Shown: positions 41,206 through 50,323, counted from the first letter of the stretch. The stretch: 58,731 nucleotides of DNA from Candidatus Bathyarchaeota archaeon (GCA_021161255.1 JAGHAZ010000062.1:1-58731); one strand, 5' to 3'. Numbers and translations are program-made. Notes: generated from the letters alone by a model not told the origin.

Positions 41206-42159
41206 ATGGAAAACGTTGGTATCCGTAGAGAGACGCCGATAGGCGAAAAAGAGACCAGGGGTCTAGCCCCGACCACATGCCCCGAGTGCGGTAGCACTAA
41301 CATCATAGTAGATTACGAGCGAGGCGAGATGCTCTGTGGCGACTGCGGCTTCGTCTTGAACAGCTCTATTATGAATAGGGGTCCTGAATGGAGGGCTTTC
41401 ACCCCGCAGGAGCAGAGAGAACGTACCAGGGTCGGGCTTCCCACATCATATTCTATCCATGATAAGGGGCTTTCCACGGTTATAAGTAAGATATACCGTG
41501 ACGCTTCGGGAAGGAGGCTTCCGTTAAAGACTAGGATCAAAATGCTCAGGCTTAGGAGATGGCAGATACGGAGTAAAGTATACTCATCCCGGTCGAGAAA
41601 CCTAAGTCGAGCCATGACTGAGATCGATAGGTTAGCAAGCCAGTTGAATGTCCCCCCTCAGCTACAGGAGATGGCTGCGCTCGTTTATCGAAAGGCTCTA
41701 GAGAAAGACCTCGTGAGGGGAAGAAGCATAGCGGCCATAGCTGCAGCTTCTCTGTATGCCATCTGTAGGCAGACTGGGACTCCTAGGACGTTGAAGGAGA
41801 TAGCCAAGGTTAGCATGGTCTCTAGAAAGGAGATGGCTAGATGTTACAGGCTCTTGGTCGAGAAGCTGGATATGATCATGCCGATAGACGACCCTACTAA
41901 ATGTGTTCCGAAGATAGCGTCTAAACTCGGTATTAGCGAGAAATGTCAGCAGATGGCGATCGAGATACTCAAGAAGGCCCAGGAGACACGGTTCTCGACG
42001 GGTAAGCACCCTATGGGGCTAGCCGCGACAGCGCTATATATGGCGTGCAAGGTCACAGGTGAGCGGAGAACTCAAAGGGAAATAGCCGATGCAGCCGAGG
42101 TAACGGAGGTCACCATAAGAAACCGGTACAACGACCTAAAGGACTTTCTCCAAACCTAA
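41206..42159 (+). CDS. tfb: Transcription initiation factor B (TFB)
   Basis: A 317-aa TFIIB homologue that recruits RNA polymerase to TBP-bound promoters. The N-terminal zinc ribbon is CPECGSTNIIVDYERGEMLCGDCG, followed by the B-reader/linker (PEWRAFTPQEQRERTRVG). The two cyclin-like repeats begin at ASQLNVPPQLQEMAALVY and ASKLGISEKCQQMAIEIL; the C-terminal helix-turn-helix is REIADAAEVTEVTIRNRYNDL. ATG 41206 follows GGAGG. The upstream hairpin suggests translational control. Confidence 0.95.
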   Translation: MENVGIRRETPIGEKETRGLAPTTCPECGSTNIIVDYERGEMLCGDCGFVLNSSIMNRGPEWRAFTPQEQRERTRVGLPTSYSIHDKGLSTVISKIYRDASGRRLPLKTRIKMLRLRRWQIRSKVYSSRSRNLSRAMTEIDRLASQLNVPPQLQEMAALVYRKALEKDLVRGRSIAAIAAASLYAICRQTGTPRTLKEIAKVSMVSRKEMARCYRLLVEKLDMIMPIDDPTKCVPKIASKLGISEKCQQMAIEILKKAQETRFSTGKHPMGLAATALYMACKVTGERRTQREIADAAEVTEVTIRNRYNDLKDFLQT

Positions 42160-42178
42160 AGAAGGTCATACAGAGATA

Positions 42179-42253
42179 TGGGCCGGGCCGGATTTGAACC
42201 GGCGACCTCCACGGTGTGAGCGTGGCGTCCATACCAGGCTAGACTACCGGCCC
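42179..42253 (-). tRNA. tRNA-Val (CAC)
   Basis: Acceptor GGGCCGG/CCGGCCC, discriminator A, anticodon stem CCACG/CGTGG with loop CTCACAC (anticodon CAC), T-arm GCCGG/CCGGC. 75 nt, no intron, no encoded CCA. Confidence 0.96.
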
Positions 42254-42319
42254 GTCGAACTTATTTTAAAAGCTGCAAGGGTTTAAGTTTTCTCCCTCCG
42301 TAGATCGCTATGCCAGCCT

Positions 42320-42487
42320 CTATCTTCTACCCATAGCTTCTCTATGCTTCCACCTTAGGTTCGACGAACGGCATTTTCTACATCTCTCGGCTTTAGGCGG
42401 GTTTCTAGCTCCGCAGTTTCTACATATCTTAACGTAAAGCCGTCTCCTCTGAGCTATCTCTCTCTTGATGGGGTCTCTAAGCGGCAT
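42320..42487 (-). CDS. rpl40e: 50S ribosomal protein eL40
   Basis: A 55-aa zinc protein, too short for a usual ORF cut-off. It begins MPLRDPIKREIAQRRRLY, has VKICRNCGARNPPKAERCRKC (CxxC...CxxC) and ends SSNLRWKHREAMGRR, all diagnostic of L40e. ATG at 42487, TAG at 42320-42322. It lies between tRNA-Val and the DRTGG-domain gene, on their strand. Confidence 0.95.
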   Translation of the reverse strand: MPLRDPIKREIAQRRRLYVKICRNCGARNPPKAERCRKCRSSNLRWKHREAMGRR

Positions 42488-42538
42488 GAGTCTTCACCCA
42501 GCCTAAACCCATCGAGCAGGTTTATAACCTTTACTTTT

Positions 42539-43639
42539 TCACCATATACCCAGCTCTTTTAGCATACCTTGCCAGTCCACGTTTTTGGCAACGAGCTCTT
42601 TAGCTAACCTTATACGTTTGAGGTCTCCAAACTTGATCTTACCCGTTATATCCCTAAGCATGTTAACGGTCGTATAGGTGTCGTAAGGCACTAGGAGAAC
42701 CGGTACCCCCTTTTTCCTAGCCCGGTTGAGGACGACTGGGCTTGGGCGTAGATTGCCGGTTAATATAAGTAGCGACGTGTCTGTTCCAAGAGCTACAAGG
42801 CATATATCAGGCCTATCCCCACCGGTTATAACGGCTTTCCTCGGCGCCGCTCTGAAGTATCTCAAAGCGCTATCAGGTGTCATAGCGCCGACGAGGTAGT
42901 TTTCGACCAAAACCTCTTCAAGCCTGTCTTCACGCGTCAAAACCTCTGCTCTAAGCTGTTCTTTAACTTCCAACCCAGTCGGACTACTCATCTCAGGAGT
43001 TTCAGGAATCACACCCCACGTTCTCACTCCGCTTCTTTCGAGGATCGGTATGTATAGCCGTCTAACTCTATCCATGGCTGCTACGGATACGTTGTTCATA
43101 ACCAACCCTAGAAATCCTATGCCGCTTTCGACTATACGGACCTTCTCGAAAAGTATCTCGTCCACCATGTAATCTCTCTGAGCAGATGAAACCAAGAGGA
43201 TCCTAGAACCTAGTTCTCTAGCTATCTCAGGGACCGAAAGGTTCATAAAGCCGCCTCTATAGACCTCGTGCAACGCCTCTACAAGCACTATGTCCTTATC
43301 CTCGGAGATTTTTCTATAGTTCTCCTCTATCGTTTCGAGAAGAACCTTTCTATCCATAAGGCTTAGCTTCTCCAGGTAATGGTAGTTAAGAAGTATAGGT
43401 GTTATGGTCTGGACATTCTCTTTAAGTCCAAGCGTTTCCTTCATTAAAGCGGCATCTTCATCGGTCTTAACCCCTTTATAGGTGAAGCCGCCCCAGCCTA
43501 GGGGTTTGAAGTATCCCACCTTCAACCCGTTTTCCTTAAAGACCAGGGAAAGCCCTATGCACAATGCCGTTTTACCGAAGCATTCCCTACAGGAGAGGGC
43601 AACGTATATACTCGGGGTTTTCTCCAATTTCTCCACCAT
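42539..43639 (-). CDS. BioD-like/DRTGG-domain protein (Pta N-terminal type)
   Basis: A 366-aa protein. The N-terminal ~200 residues are a P-loop-like domain resembling dethiobiotin synthetase (ECFGKTALCIGL, VGYFKPLGW, IVLVEALHEVYRG), followed by a DRTGG-type domain (EVLVENYLVGAMTPDSALRYFRAAPRKAVITGGDRPDICLVAL). This arrangement is the N-terminal half of some phosphotransacetylases, without the catalytic part. The start is 1 nt after the stop of the ADP-forming synthetase gene, so the two are translated as one operon and probably act together in acyl-CoA metabolism. Confidence 0.85.
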   Translation of the reverse strand: MVEKLEKTPSIYVALSCRECFGKTALCIGLSLVFKENGLKVGYFKPLGWGGFTYKGVKTDEDAALMKETLGLKENVQTITPILLNYHYLEKLSLMDRKVLLETIEENYRKISEDKDIVLVEALHEVYRGGFMNLSVPEIARELGSRILLVSSAQRDYMVDEILFEKVRIVESGIGFLGLVMNNVSVAAMDRVRRLYIPILERSGVRTWGVIPETPEMSSPTGLEVKEQLRAEVLTREDRLEEVLVENYLVGAMTPDSALRYFRAAPRKAVITGGDRPDICLVALGTDTSLLILTGNLRPSPVVLNRARKKGVPVLLVPYDTYTTVNMLRDITGKIKFGDLKRIRLAKELVAKNVDWQGMLKELGIW

Positions 43640-43640
43640 C

Positions 43641-45764
43641 CTAGAGGAACGATAAAGTTATCTTGACATCTAAGGCTAAAGAGTTTTTCCCTTTCTCATA
43701 AACTATCAGCGGGTTTATGTCTAAATCAGCTATCTCCTTAAAGTCTAGGGCCAATCTAGAAACCCTGACGAGCGTGTCTACGATAGAGTCTATATCCGAG
43801 GGAGGCTCCCCTCTGAAGCCTTTAAGAAGTGTATAGGCCTTCGTCTCGGTAACCATATCGTAGGCCTCTTTACGGCTTATCGGAGCCAACCTAAAGCTCA
43901 CATCCTTTATCAAGTTAACGTAGATGCCCCCGAGACCGAACATGATAAGCGGGCCAAACTGCATGTCTCTGTGCATACCGACGATCACCTCTTTACCCCT
44001 CGGAGCCATCTCCTGGACCTCTACTCCGTATATATGTGCCTGAGGCATCAACGCAGTGACGTTACGCATTATAGAATCATAGGCCTCTTCAAGCTCGTAA
44101 TCAGAGTTTATATTCAAGACGACTCCACCGATGTCGGTTTTATGCAGTATGTGTGGTGAGACGACCTTCAATGCGACGGGATACCCTATCTCATTAGCTA
44201 TCGCTAAAGCTTGGCGTATATTCTGGGCAAACCCAGACTCTGGGACTTTCAAACCATAAGCTTTCATAACAAGCCTCGCCTCAGGTCCTAGTAGAACTGT
44301 TCTACCTTCAAGCCTCGCTCGCTCGATTATCCTACGTACGGTATCTAAGTCCCTCTCAAACTCGGGGATTTCTTGTTCTAAAGGCTCCCTCAGATATTCG
44401 GCATACCTGACCATCCCCTCCACCGTTTTAACAGCCTCCTCTGGAAACTCATATACGGGTATACCGTTATCCCTGAGTATCTCGACCGCTTCAGCCACCG
44501 TCTCGCCACCCATGAAAACTGCTAGGATGGGCTTCTTAGGGTTTGACCTGTAAACTTCCGATATGACCTTAGCCGTCTCGACGGGTTGGGTCACTGCTTG
44601 AGGCGTAAGTATGACTATGACAGAGTTCACCCCAGAGTCGTCTAAGAGTATCTGTAGGGCTTGCTTATACCGTTCGGCCGACGCATCTCCTAACACGTCG
44701 ACGGGGTTGATGATAGACGCCTGCTCGGGAAGTATCGACCTAAGCTTCTCTATGGTCTCTTGGGATAGCCAAGCCAATCTAAGACCAGACTTTTCACAGC
44801 TATCGGTAGCTAAGATACCTGGTCCCCCGGCGTTAGTCAGGATAGCTAACCCTCTGCCTTCGGGTATAGGCTGAGATGCGAACGCCCTGGCGTAGTTGAA
44901 GAGCTCTTCGACAGAATCCACCTGAACAACCCCTATTCTCTTGAACACGGTCGAATAAGCTACCGCACTACCAGCCATGGAACCCGTATGCGAAGAGACC
45001 GCTCTTATACCCATGCTCGTCAGCCCGGCCTTCAAAATTACTACAGGCTTCTTTCGAGAAACCTCCCCGACGACTTTCACGAACCTATCGCCCTCAGATA
45101 TGCCCTCGATATAGCATGCTATAACCCTAGTGTTCTCGTCTTCTTTCAAGGCCTCTATGAAGTCCACGACGTTTAGGTCCGCGCTGTTGCCTAGGCTGAC
45201 TATAACGCTGAACCCTAATCCCTCTTTAGGAGCCCAGTCTATGACCGCTGTACATAGGGCTCCGCTCTGGGATAGGAACGCTATACTGCCAGGTATCGGT
45301 TGGGACGATGCGAACGTAGTGTTCATGGGGACCGATGTATTTATCACGCCGAGGCAGTTTGGACCGACCATTCTCATACCGTACTTTCTACAGAGGGTCA
45401 AAACCTCCTTCTCGAGTTTAGCCCCTTCTTCACCTATCTCCCTGAAACCCGCAGATATAACGATAAGACCCTTGACACCCTTAATCCCCGCCTCTTCTAC
45501 GACCTCTGGAACGATCCTAGCCGGGACCGCTACGACAGCCAGATCCACATCTCCCTCGACTTTGAGGACACTAGGATAACACTTTAAACCATGAATCTTA
45601 TCGGCTTTGGGGTTGATCGGGTATATCGGACCCTTAAATCCGCTTTCAAGAATATTCTTAACTATACGGTTTCCGACTGCGCCGCTTCTCCTTGAAGCCC
45701 CTATGACCGCTATGGACTCTGGAGACAAGATCGGTCTAATATCCTCCCTGACCATCTCCACCAA
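43641..45764 (-). CDS. acd: ADP-forming acetyl/acyl-CoA synthetase (alpha-beta fusion)
   Basis: A 707-aa enzyme converting acyl-CoA, ADP and phosphate to acid, ATP and CoA, an energy-conserving step in fermentative archaea. The CoA-binding domain begins LSPESIAVIGASRRSGAVGNRIVKN. The ligase-CoA domain has SSHTGSMAGS with the phosphorylated His. From about residue 480 the ATP-grasp beta part runs (LGPEARLVMKAYGLKVPESGFA, VALKVVSPHILHKTDIGGV, GMHRDMQFGPLIMFGLGGIYV). Domain order alpha-beta is as in other fused ACDs. The substrate may be acetate or other short acids. Confidence 0.93.
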   Translation of the reverse strand: MVEMVREDIRPILSPESIAVIGASRRSGAVGNRIVKNILESGFKGPIYPINPKADKIHGLKCYPSVLKVEGDVDLAVVAVPARIVPEVVEEAGIKGVKGLIVISAGFREIGEEGAKLEKEVLTLCRKYGMRMVGPNCLGVINTSVPMNTTFASSQPIPGSIAFLSQSGALCTAVIDWAPKEGLGFSVIVSLGNSADLNVVDFIEALKEDENTRVIACYIEGISEGDRFVKVVGEVSRKKPVVILKAGLTSMGIRAVSSHTGSMAGSAVAYSTVFKRIGVVQVDSVEELFNYARAFASQPIPEGRGLAILTNAGGPGILATDSCEKSGLRLAWLSQETIEKLRSILPEQASIINPVDVLGDASAERYKQALQILLDDSGVNSVIVILTPQAVTQPVETAKVISEVYRSNPKKPILAVFMGGETVAEAVEILRDNGIPVYEFPEEAVKTVEGMVRYAEYLREPLEQEIPEFERDLDTVRRIIERARLEGRTVLLGPEARLVMKAYGLKVPESGFAQNIRQALAIANEIGYPVALKVVSPHILHKTDIGGVVLNINSDYELEEAYDSIMRNVTALMPQAHIYGVEVQEMAPRGKEVIVGMHRDMQFGPLIMFGLGGIYVNLIKDVSFRLAPISRKEAYDMVTETKAYTLLKGFRGEPPSDIDSIVDTLVRVSRLALDFKEIADLDINPLIVYEKGKNSLALDVKITLSFL

Positions 45765-45845
45765 CCCTTTAACCTCACCTCTTCCTTAGAGGTTGCCAGA
45801 ATATAATTAAATATACTGGTTAATCAAACTATCTAATGGATATGC

Positions 45846-46271
45846 ATGATTAAGCTCGACGATATCGATAGACGTATAATAGAGATTTTGAAGGGCAATT
45901 CGAGGGTTAAGTATACGGTTCTCGCACGTAAGGTCGGCTTAACGGAAGGTGCGGTTCGAAGGAGGGTCGATAAGCTCCTAAAAAACAGGGTTATAAAAAG
46001 ATTCACTATAGAACTCGGATACCTGCAGCCGACCCTAAAGGCGTTGGTGCTCGTGTCGACTAAGACAACCCATCCCTCCTCGACGGTTTCTGAACTTATC
46101 AAAAACCTCGAAGGCGTCCAAGTCGTATATGAAGTTTCAGGACAGTACGATGTAGTGGCAGTCATAGAGGGCCGAGATGTGTCCTATTTAAATAATTGTA
46201 TAGACGAGATTCGTAAAATTGAAGGAGTAGAATCCACGAATACGCTTATAGTTTTAAGGGAAACGATTTAG
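45846..46271 (+). CDS. Lrp/AsnC-family transcriptional regulator
   Basis: A 141-aa regulator. The winged HTH is LDDIDRRIIEILKGNSRVKYTVLARKVGLTEGAVRRRVDKLLKNRVIKRFTIELGY; the RAM domain is KALVLVSTKTTHPSSTVSELIKNLEGVQVVYEVSGQYDVVAVIEG. It resembles LysM of Sulfolobus, which senses lysine. It lies 52 nt upstream of a homocitrate-synthase-like gene that carries a similar RAM domain, so it probably regulates that gene. TTAAATATAC upstream at 45807 may be its TATA box. Confidence 0.92.
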   Translation: MIKLDDIDRRIIEILKGNSRVKYTVLARKVGLTEGAVRRRVDKLLKNRVIKRFTIELGYLQPTLKALVLVSTKTTHPSSTVSELIKNLEGVQVVYEVSGQYDVVAVIEGRDVSYLNNCIDEIRKIEGVESTNTLIVLRETI

Positions 46272-46283
46272 ATTCTACGAAAA

Positions 46284-46306
46284 ACTTATATCGAAGACAG
46301 GTCTTC
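46284..46306 (+). promoter_or_regulatory. TATA box and dyad upstream of the lysS-like gene
   Basis: ACTTATATC (46284-46292) is followed at once by GAAGAC-AG-GTCTTC (46293-46306), a 6-bp inverted repeat with 2-nt centre. The size and semi-palindromic form suit an Lrp-type site, and the Lrp gene is directly upstream. Confidence 0.5.
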
Positions 46307-46323
46307 ATAGACGCTGGTTTAGT

Positions 46324-47763
46324 ATGTCATCTATAAGACTCGACCGGATATTGGATACTACTTTGAGGGAAGGAGAACAGGCCCCGAGGGTTTACTTCAA
46401 ACCAGAGGAGAAGTGCGTCATAGCCGAGATGATCTATAGAACGGTCGGAAAGAAGCTTTACATGGAGATCGGCTCCCCCTACAGCCCCAAGTATAAAGAC
46501 GGAGTCGAGGCTGTGGTAAACCACTTTAAGGAGCTAGGTTACAGCGACGCTAGACTCATCGGCCACTGTAGATGTCTCAGGAAGGACGTCGACATAGCAT
46601 GGGAATGTGGGACGTGGGGTGTAACGGTATTCCTATCCCCGACGGAGAAGCATCTGCTTTATAAGCTAAACGGCATGAGCTATGAGAAGGCCTTATCCAT
46701 AATTAGGGATGTCGTATCCTATGCTAAAGACAAGGTGGGATTTGAGTGCGTGATATATACGATGGAAGATGCCACAAGCCTCCCCCTGGAGAAGATAATA
46801 GAGGTCGGTAAAGTCGCCGAGGAGGCCGGGGCCGATATACTTAAGATTCCTGATACTAAGGGGCAGGTCGAGCCGCTAGGTTTTCGAGATATGATCGCTA
46901 AAGTGGTCGAAGAGATAGATATTCCGATAGACGTGCACTGTCACAACGATAGGGGTCTAGCTGTGGTGAACAGTATAATGGGGTTGATGGGCGGCGCTAC
47001 AAGCTTCGACGTAACGGTCATGGGGATCGGTGAAAGATGCGGTATAGCAGACCTGGCGACGGCTGTCGAAAACCTCGAAACCCTATATGGCATTAAAACT
47101 GGGGTGAACTTCAAGGAGATTCCTAGGCTCTATAGCTATGTCTCGGCTGTCACGGGTATACCGATCCATCCGTTTCATCCGATAGTCGGCGTATTCGCCA
47201 GGACGCATAAAGCCGGAACTCATCAGAAGGCTGTTTTAAGATGCCCTGAAACCTATGAGACCATAGATTTCTCGAAGTATGGTTTTGAACGTCTGTACGA
47301 ATTCGGGGCTATGCAGTCTAAAGAGCTGTTGGAGCATCTTCTAAGTGGGTATGATATAGTGCCTGAGGCAAAGTCCAAGATAATCGACAGGATAAGGTCT
47401 GTCTCGATGGAGAAGGGAAGGGCTCTGAGGCTTCCAGAGGTCTGGAGTATCATAGAGGATGAAACGGGTAAACCGGTTAAGCTTAGGACAGGTTTTTCAG
47501 AAAGCATAGGGGACGCCGTCATATTCCTAAAGGTTAGGCCTGGATGCGATGAACAAGACTTAGTAGAGAGGATCAGGAAGCTTCTTGCGAAGTATAACTT
47601 ACCGTTTAGGATAAGGGAGATAACGGGATACTGGGACTACCTCGTAGACGTCAAAGACGTCAGAAGTACGGAGCTTCTAGATGACATCACTAGAGAAATC
47701 AGAAGCTGGGGTTTAGGGATCGAGGAAACAAATACGTCGATCGTGTTCGACGAGTTCAGGTAG
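46324..47763 (+). CDS. Homocitrate/2-isopropylmalate-synthase-like enzyme with RAM domain
   Basis: A 479-aa protein of the HMGL/DRE-TIM family. DTTLREGEQAPRVYF is the DRE motif variant, IPIDVHCHNDRGLAVVNS supplies the metal His pair, and VTVMGIGERCGIADL is the conserved segment near the barrel end. Residues about 395-479 (IGDAVIFLKVRPGCDEQDLVERIRKLL...) form an Lrp-type RAM domain, as in Sulfolobus LysS, where it may bind lysine for feedback. Homocitrate synthase is the likely function, but citramalate or isopropylmalate activity is possible. No other lys genes except a LysX-like ATP-grasp occur nearby. Confidence 0.85.
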   Translation: MSSIRLDRILDTTLREGEQAPRVYFKPEEKCVIAEMIYRTVGKKLYMEIGSPYSPKYKDGVEAVVNHFKELGYSDARLIGHCRCLRKDVDIAWECGTWGVTVFLSPTEKHLLYKLNGMSYEKALSIIRDVVSYAKDKVGFECVIYTMEDATSLPLEKIIEVGKVAEEAGADILKIPDTKGQVEPLGFRDMIAKVVEEIDIPIDVHCHNDRGLAVVNSIMGLMGGATSFDVTVMGIGERCGIADLATAVENLETLYGIKTGVNFKEIPRLYSYVSAVTGIPIHPFHPIVGVFARTHKAGTHQKAVLRCPETYETIDFSKYGFERLYEFGAMQSKELLEHLLSGYDIVPEAKSKIIDRIRSVSMEKGRALRLPEVWSIIEDETGKPVKLRTGFSESIGDAVIFLKVRPGCDEQDLVERIRKLLAKYNLPFRIREITGYWDYLVDVKDVRSTELLDDITREIRSWGLGIEETNTSIVFDEFR

Positions 47764-47801
47764 ATGGAAAACATAGATAACCCTCCTTTCTCATCTCTAT
47801 C

Positions 47802-47831
47802 GTAGGTGAGGTTTTCTGAAGGACCTCCTAC
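47802..47831 (+). promoter_or_regulatory. Leader hairpin before the SpeD-like gene
   Basis: GTAGG and CCTAC form an outer 5-bp stem. AGGT and ACCT form an inner 4-bp stem after a 2-nt bulge (TG), with a 10-nt loop. It ends 20 nt before the ATG at 47852. It may be a leader structure or an intercistronic 3' end of the previous gene. Confidence 0.35.
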
Positions 47832-47851
47832 CTCAGGTCAAGAGGAAGAGG

Positions 47852-48187
47852 ATGTTTATAGAGGGATTCTACACGGTGGATGTCGACGGGGCGCTCATAG
47901 AACGGTTGTTCCTAAACCTTACCAAGGAGTTGTCTATGACTCCTATAACAGGTCCCATAATATTCTCGCCAGATGTCAGGGGACATCCTGTTCACAGAGG
48001 CCTAGCGGGATATATGGCTTGGGTCGAGTCTGGTGTGGCCTTATACACGTGGAGCCGCTTCAACTTTTTCACGTTAGACATATACAGCTGTAGGGAATCT
48101 CAACCTGAGAAGGCCCTTAAAGTAGTTAAGGAGATTCTAAAACCGAGATCTATGGTTTACAAGGAATTTCGATACAAAAACCATTAA
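47852..48187 (+). CDS. S-adenosylmethionine decarboxylase (SpeD)-like protein
   Basis: A 111-aa protein that follows SpeD in fold order: GLAGYMAWVESGVALYTWSRFNFFTLDIYSC parallels the family's ESHISIHTWPE...DVFTC. Glu59-Ser60 (the self-cleavage site giving the pyruvoyl group) and Cys80 are kept, but the His needed for processing in LHTW is Tyr65 and SH is SG. It ends KPRSMVYKEFRYKNH, with KP and the last strand as in SpeD. Activity as an AdoMet or arginine decarboxylase is possible but doubtful. It lies between the lysS-like gene and a large OPT-like membrane protein. Confidence 0.7.
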   Translation: MFIEGFYTVDVDGALIERLFLNLTKELSMTPITGPIIFSPDVRGHPVHRGLAGYMAWVESGVALYTWSRFNFFTLDIYSCRESQPEKALKVVKEILKPRSMVYKEFRYKNH

Positions 48188-48239
48188 AGTCTTTTTATAG
48201 TTATCGATGAGCAGTTGATCTAACGGTGTAGTAAAGACC

Positions 48240-50279
48240 TTGCATAAGAAAGGCGTCAGAAATAGAAAAGAGATGGACCGCGTTCCGTTTCAAACTTTTC
48301 TATGGATTTGGCTAGTGTCGCTCGCGATAGGGCTCGTCAATTTAAACTTTAGACAAGACGTCTTACCTCAGACGTATACGAATTTCATGATCACTCTGGT
48401 TCTCGTCGCCGTCGGTAGCATGAAGGGTAAGGTATTCGACCCTAGAACCTTAGCGCTGTTCGTCATAATGGTTTCCATGTTCACCGCCCCAGGGGGCTTC
48501 TTAAGCACATCCTGGCCGCCGGCTATGAGGCTGTTCATGGCCGCGGCTCCTGCTTATTCTCCGAGTAGCTACGTAGACGCGTTAATGCCGGTTATGCCCA
48601 GCTACCTATTCATCCCCATCGAAACGGTCGACGAGGTTAAAGCGTTAAACCAGCCTTACCCCTATGCCTTTGTGGACTGGAGCATATGGGCTATCCCCAT
48701 AACCGTACATACACTATTTCTGATAGCATACTTTCTTTCGATGTTCTCGATAGCGTCTTTCTGGGCTAAAACACTCATCGAGGTGGAGAAGCTTCCGTTT
48801 CCGATAGCTCAACCATCGATATTCTTCATAGGAGAGGCTACTAAGGTCGAGGAGGGTAAGGTTCGGCTATTCGACCTGAAACAGCGATCTTCGAGGTCGT
48901 TCTGGGTAGGCTTTCCAATAGGAGGTTTTTTCGCAATAGTAGTCGCGGTGTTCTCCTACTACAACGTAAATCCTCCCATGCCATGGGGGGACCAATGGAT
49001 GCTGGATCTCAGACCGCTTCTAGCTAGATATCTCCCAGGAGCATATCTCGATTTTCGGCCTTTATTCTCTGTGTCCTTTATAGCCTTAGGCTATCTTATA
49101 CCCTTAGAAATACTAGCTACGACAGTCGTTTGGTTTTTGTTCTGGTATGACTTCGTAGCTCCGCTGGGAGTCATAGCCGGGGTCTTCCCTAGCGACGCAA
49201 ACTGGGATACGATAGGATGGGACCACTGCCTGATCCCATATAGGATGATAAGCCTCGTCGGAGTACCGTTAGCGATGGCCATAGCCCCCATAGTGTTCTA
49301 CAGGTCTCAGATATGGGAGGGTCTCCGCTCTATACTAGGTGGCTCATCGCACGTTGAGAAGCCTGGAGACCTACCCGTTAGATGGGTTTTTGCACTCTTC
49401 GTTATTTCATCTCTTCTTTTGACTTGCATATCGATATCCTTCGGTACCCATCCGCTTATAGCGTTTCTAATAGTCGTAGTGGCGCTTATGTTTCAAACCG
49501 GTAACATGAGGTTTTTCGCCGAGGGCTGGCCTTTCACCCATCGTTATTGGGGTAGATACTTACGTAGCTGGATGATGACTTTGGGAACGGGTATCGGATT
49601 ATATCCCAGCAACCCGTTCGACTCAAGCGTGATAGCCGGACAAAACCTAACAATCGCTCTCATGGATAACTTCTGGAGCCAGTTCCATATCGGATATGCC
49701 CATGCATCTCTTATGTTCTACAAGATAGGTCATGACCTCGGTGTGTCCTACAGGGATCTGTTCAAATACATGTTAACGGCGTTGGTATTGGGTTGCATAA
49801 TAAGCAACGTATCGGTTCTGGTCTTCACGCATATATATGGGACATCTGTGGACTGGGGTGTGAGGTCTTGGTGGCGTCTAATAGCCCAACGCACGTTCCA
49901 CTGGAGCGTCTTCAGCATATACAAGGGCGTCTTAGAGCCGGAGAGCTTAACCAGCGTTTGGAGAGCTGTCTGGATAGCCCCAAGCATTGTGGTAGTGTTC
50001 ATCATCATGTGGCTCCGGCTTAGGTTTCCATGGTTCTGGCTTCATCCGATAGGCATATTCTTTGCATGGCACTCATGGTTCATGGGTAGTGCTTTGATAG
50101 CCTTCATCGCTAAGTGGCTAACCTTAAGATTCTCGGGCGTCAGAGGCTATGAGAGGTACTGTGTGCCGGCTGTGATAGGGTACATAGTGGGATATACGAT
50201 GGTTTTAAGCATCTTCCGTATAGTCTGTGACGCTATACCTATGAAGCTGTTCGGAGAGACGTTCCTCTTCGGAGGATGA
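48240..50279 (+). CDS. Large OPT-like membrane protein of unknown function
   Basis: A 679-aa integral membrane protein with about fourteen hydrophobic helices, and no signal peptide. A cytoplasmic loop reading LIEVEKLPFPIAQPSIFFI is similar to the EKLPYPxA segment of OPT-family transporters, and long aromatic-rich periplasmic loops (NPPMPWGDQWML, PSDANWDTIGWDHC) recall the DUF6784/6785 proteins of Planctomycetes and archaea. I cannot name a substrate. TTG start at 48240, with CTTTTTATAG at about 48190 as TATA box. It lies just downstream of the SpeD-like gene. Confidence 0.6.
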   Translation: MHKKGVRNRKEMDRVPFQTFLWIWLVSLAIGLVNLNFRQDVLPQTYTNFMITLVLVAVGSMKGKVFDPRTLALFVIMVSMFTAPGGFLSTSWPPAMRLFMAAAPAYSPSSYVDALMPVMPSYLFIPIETVDEVKALNQPYPYAFVDWSIWAIPITVHTLFLIAYFLSMFSIASFWAKTLIEVEKLPFPIAQPSIFFIGEATKVEEGKVRLFDLKQRSSRSFWVGFPIGGFFAIVVAVFSYYNVNPPMPWGDQWMLDLRPLLARYLPGAYLDFRPLFSVSFIALGYLIPLEILATTVVWFLFWYDFVAPLGVIAGVFPSDANWDTIGWDHCLIPYRMISLVGVPLAMAIAPIVFYRSQIWEGLRSILGGSSHVEKPGDLPVRWVFALFVISSLLLTCISISFGTHPLIAFLIVVVALMFQTGNMRFFAEGWPFTHRYWGRYLRSWMMTLGTGIGLYPSNPFDSSVIAGQNLTIALMDNFWSQFHIGYAHASLMFYKIGHDLGVSYRDLFKYMLTALVLGCIISNVSVLVFTHIYGTSVDWGVRSWWRLIAQRTFHWSVFSIYKGVLEPESLTSVWRAVWIAPSIVVVFIIMWLRLRFPWFWLHPIGIFFAWHSWFMGSALIAFIAKWLTLRFSGVRGYERYCVPAVIGYIVGYTMVLSIFRIVCDAIPMKLFGETFLFGG

Positions 50280-50323
50280 CGAATAGAACTTATAACCCAC
50301 CTTCTTCTCTCGAAGTTTAAGCC

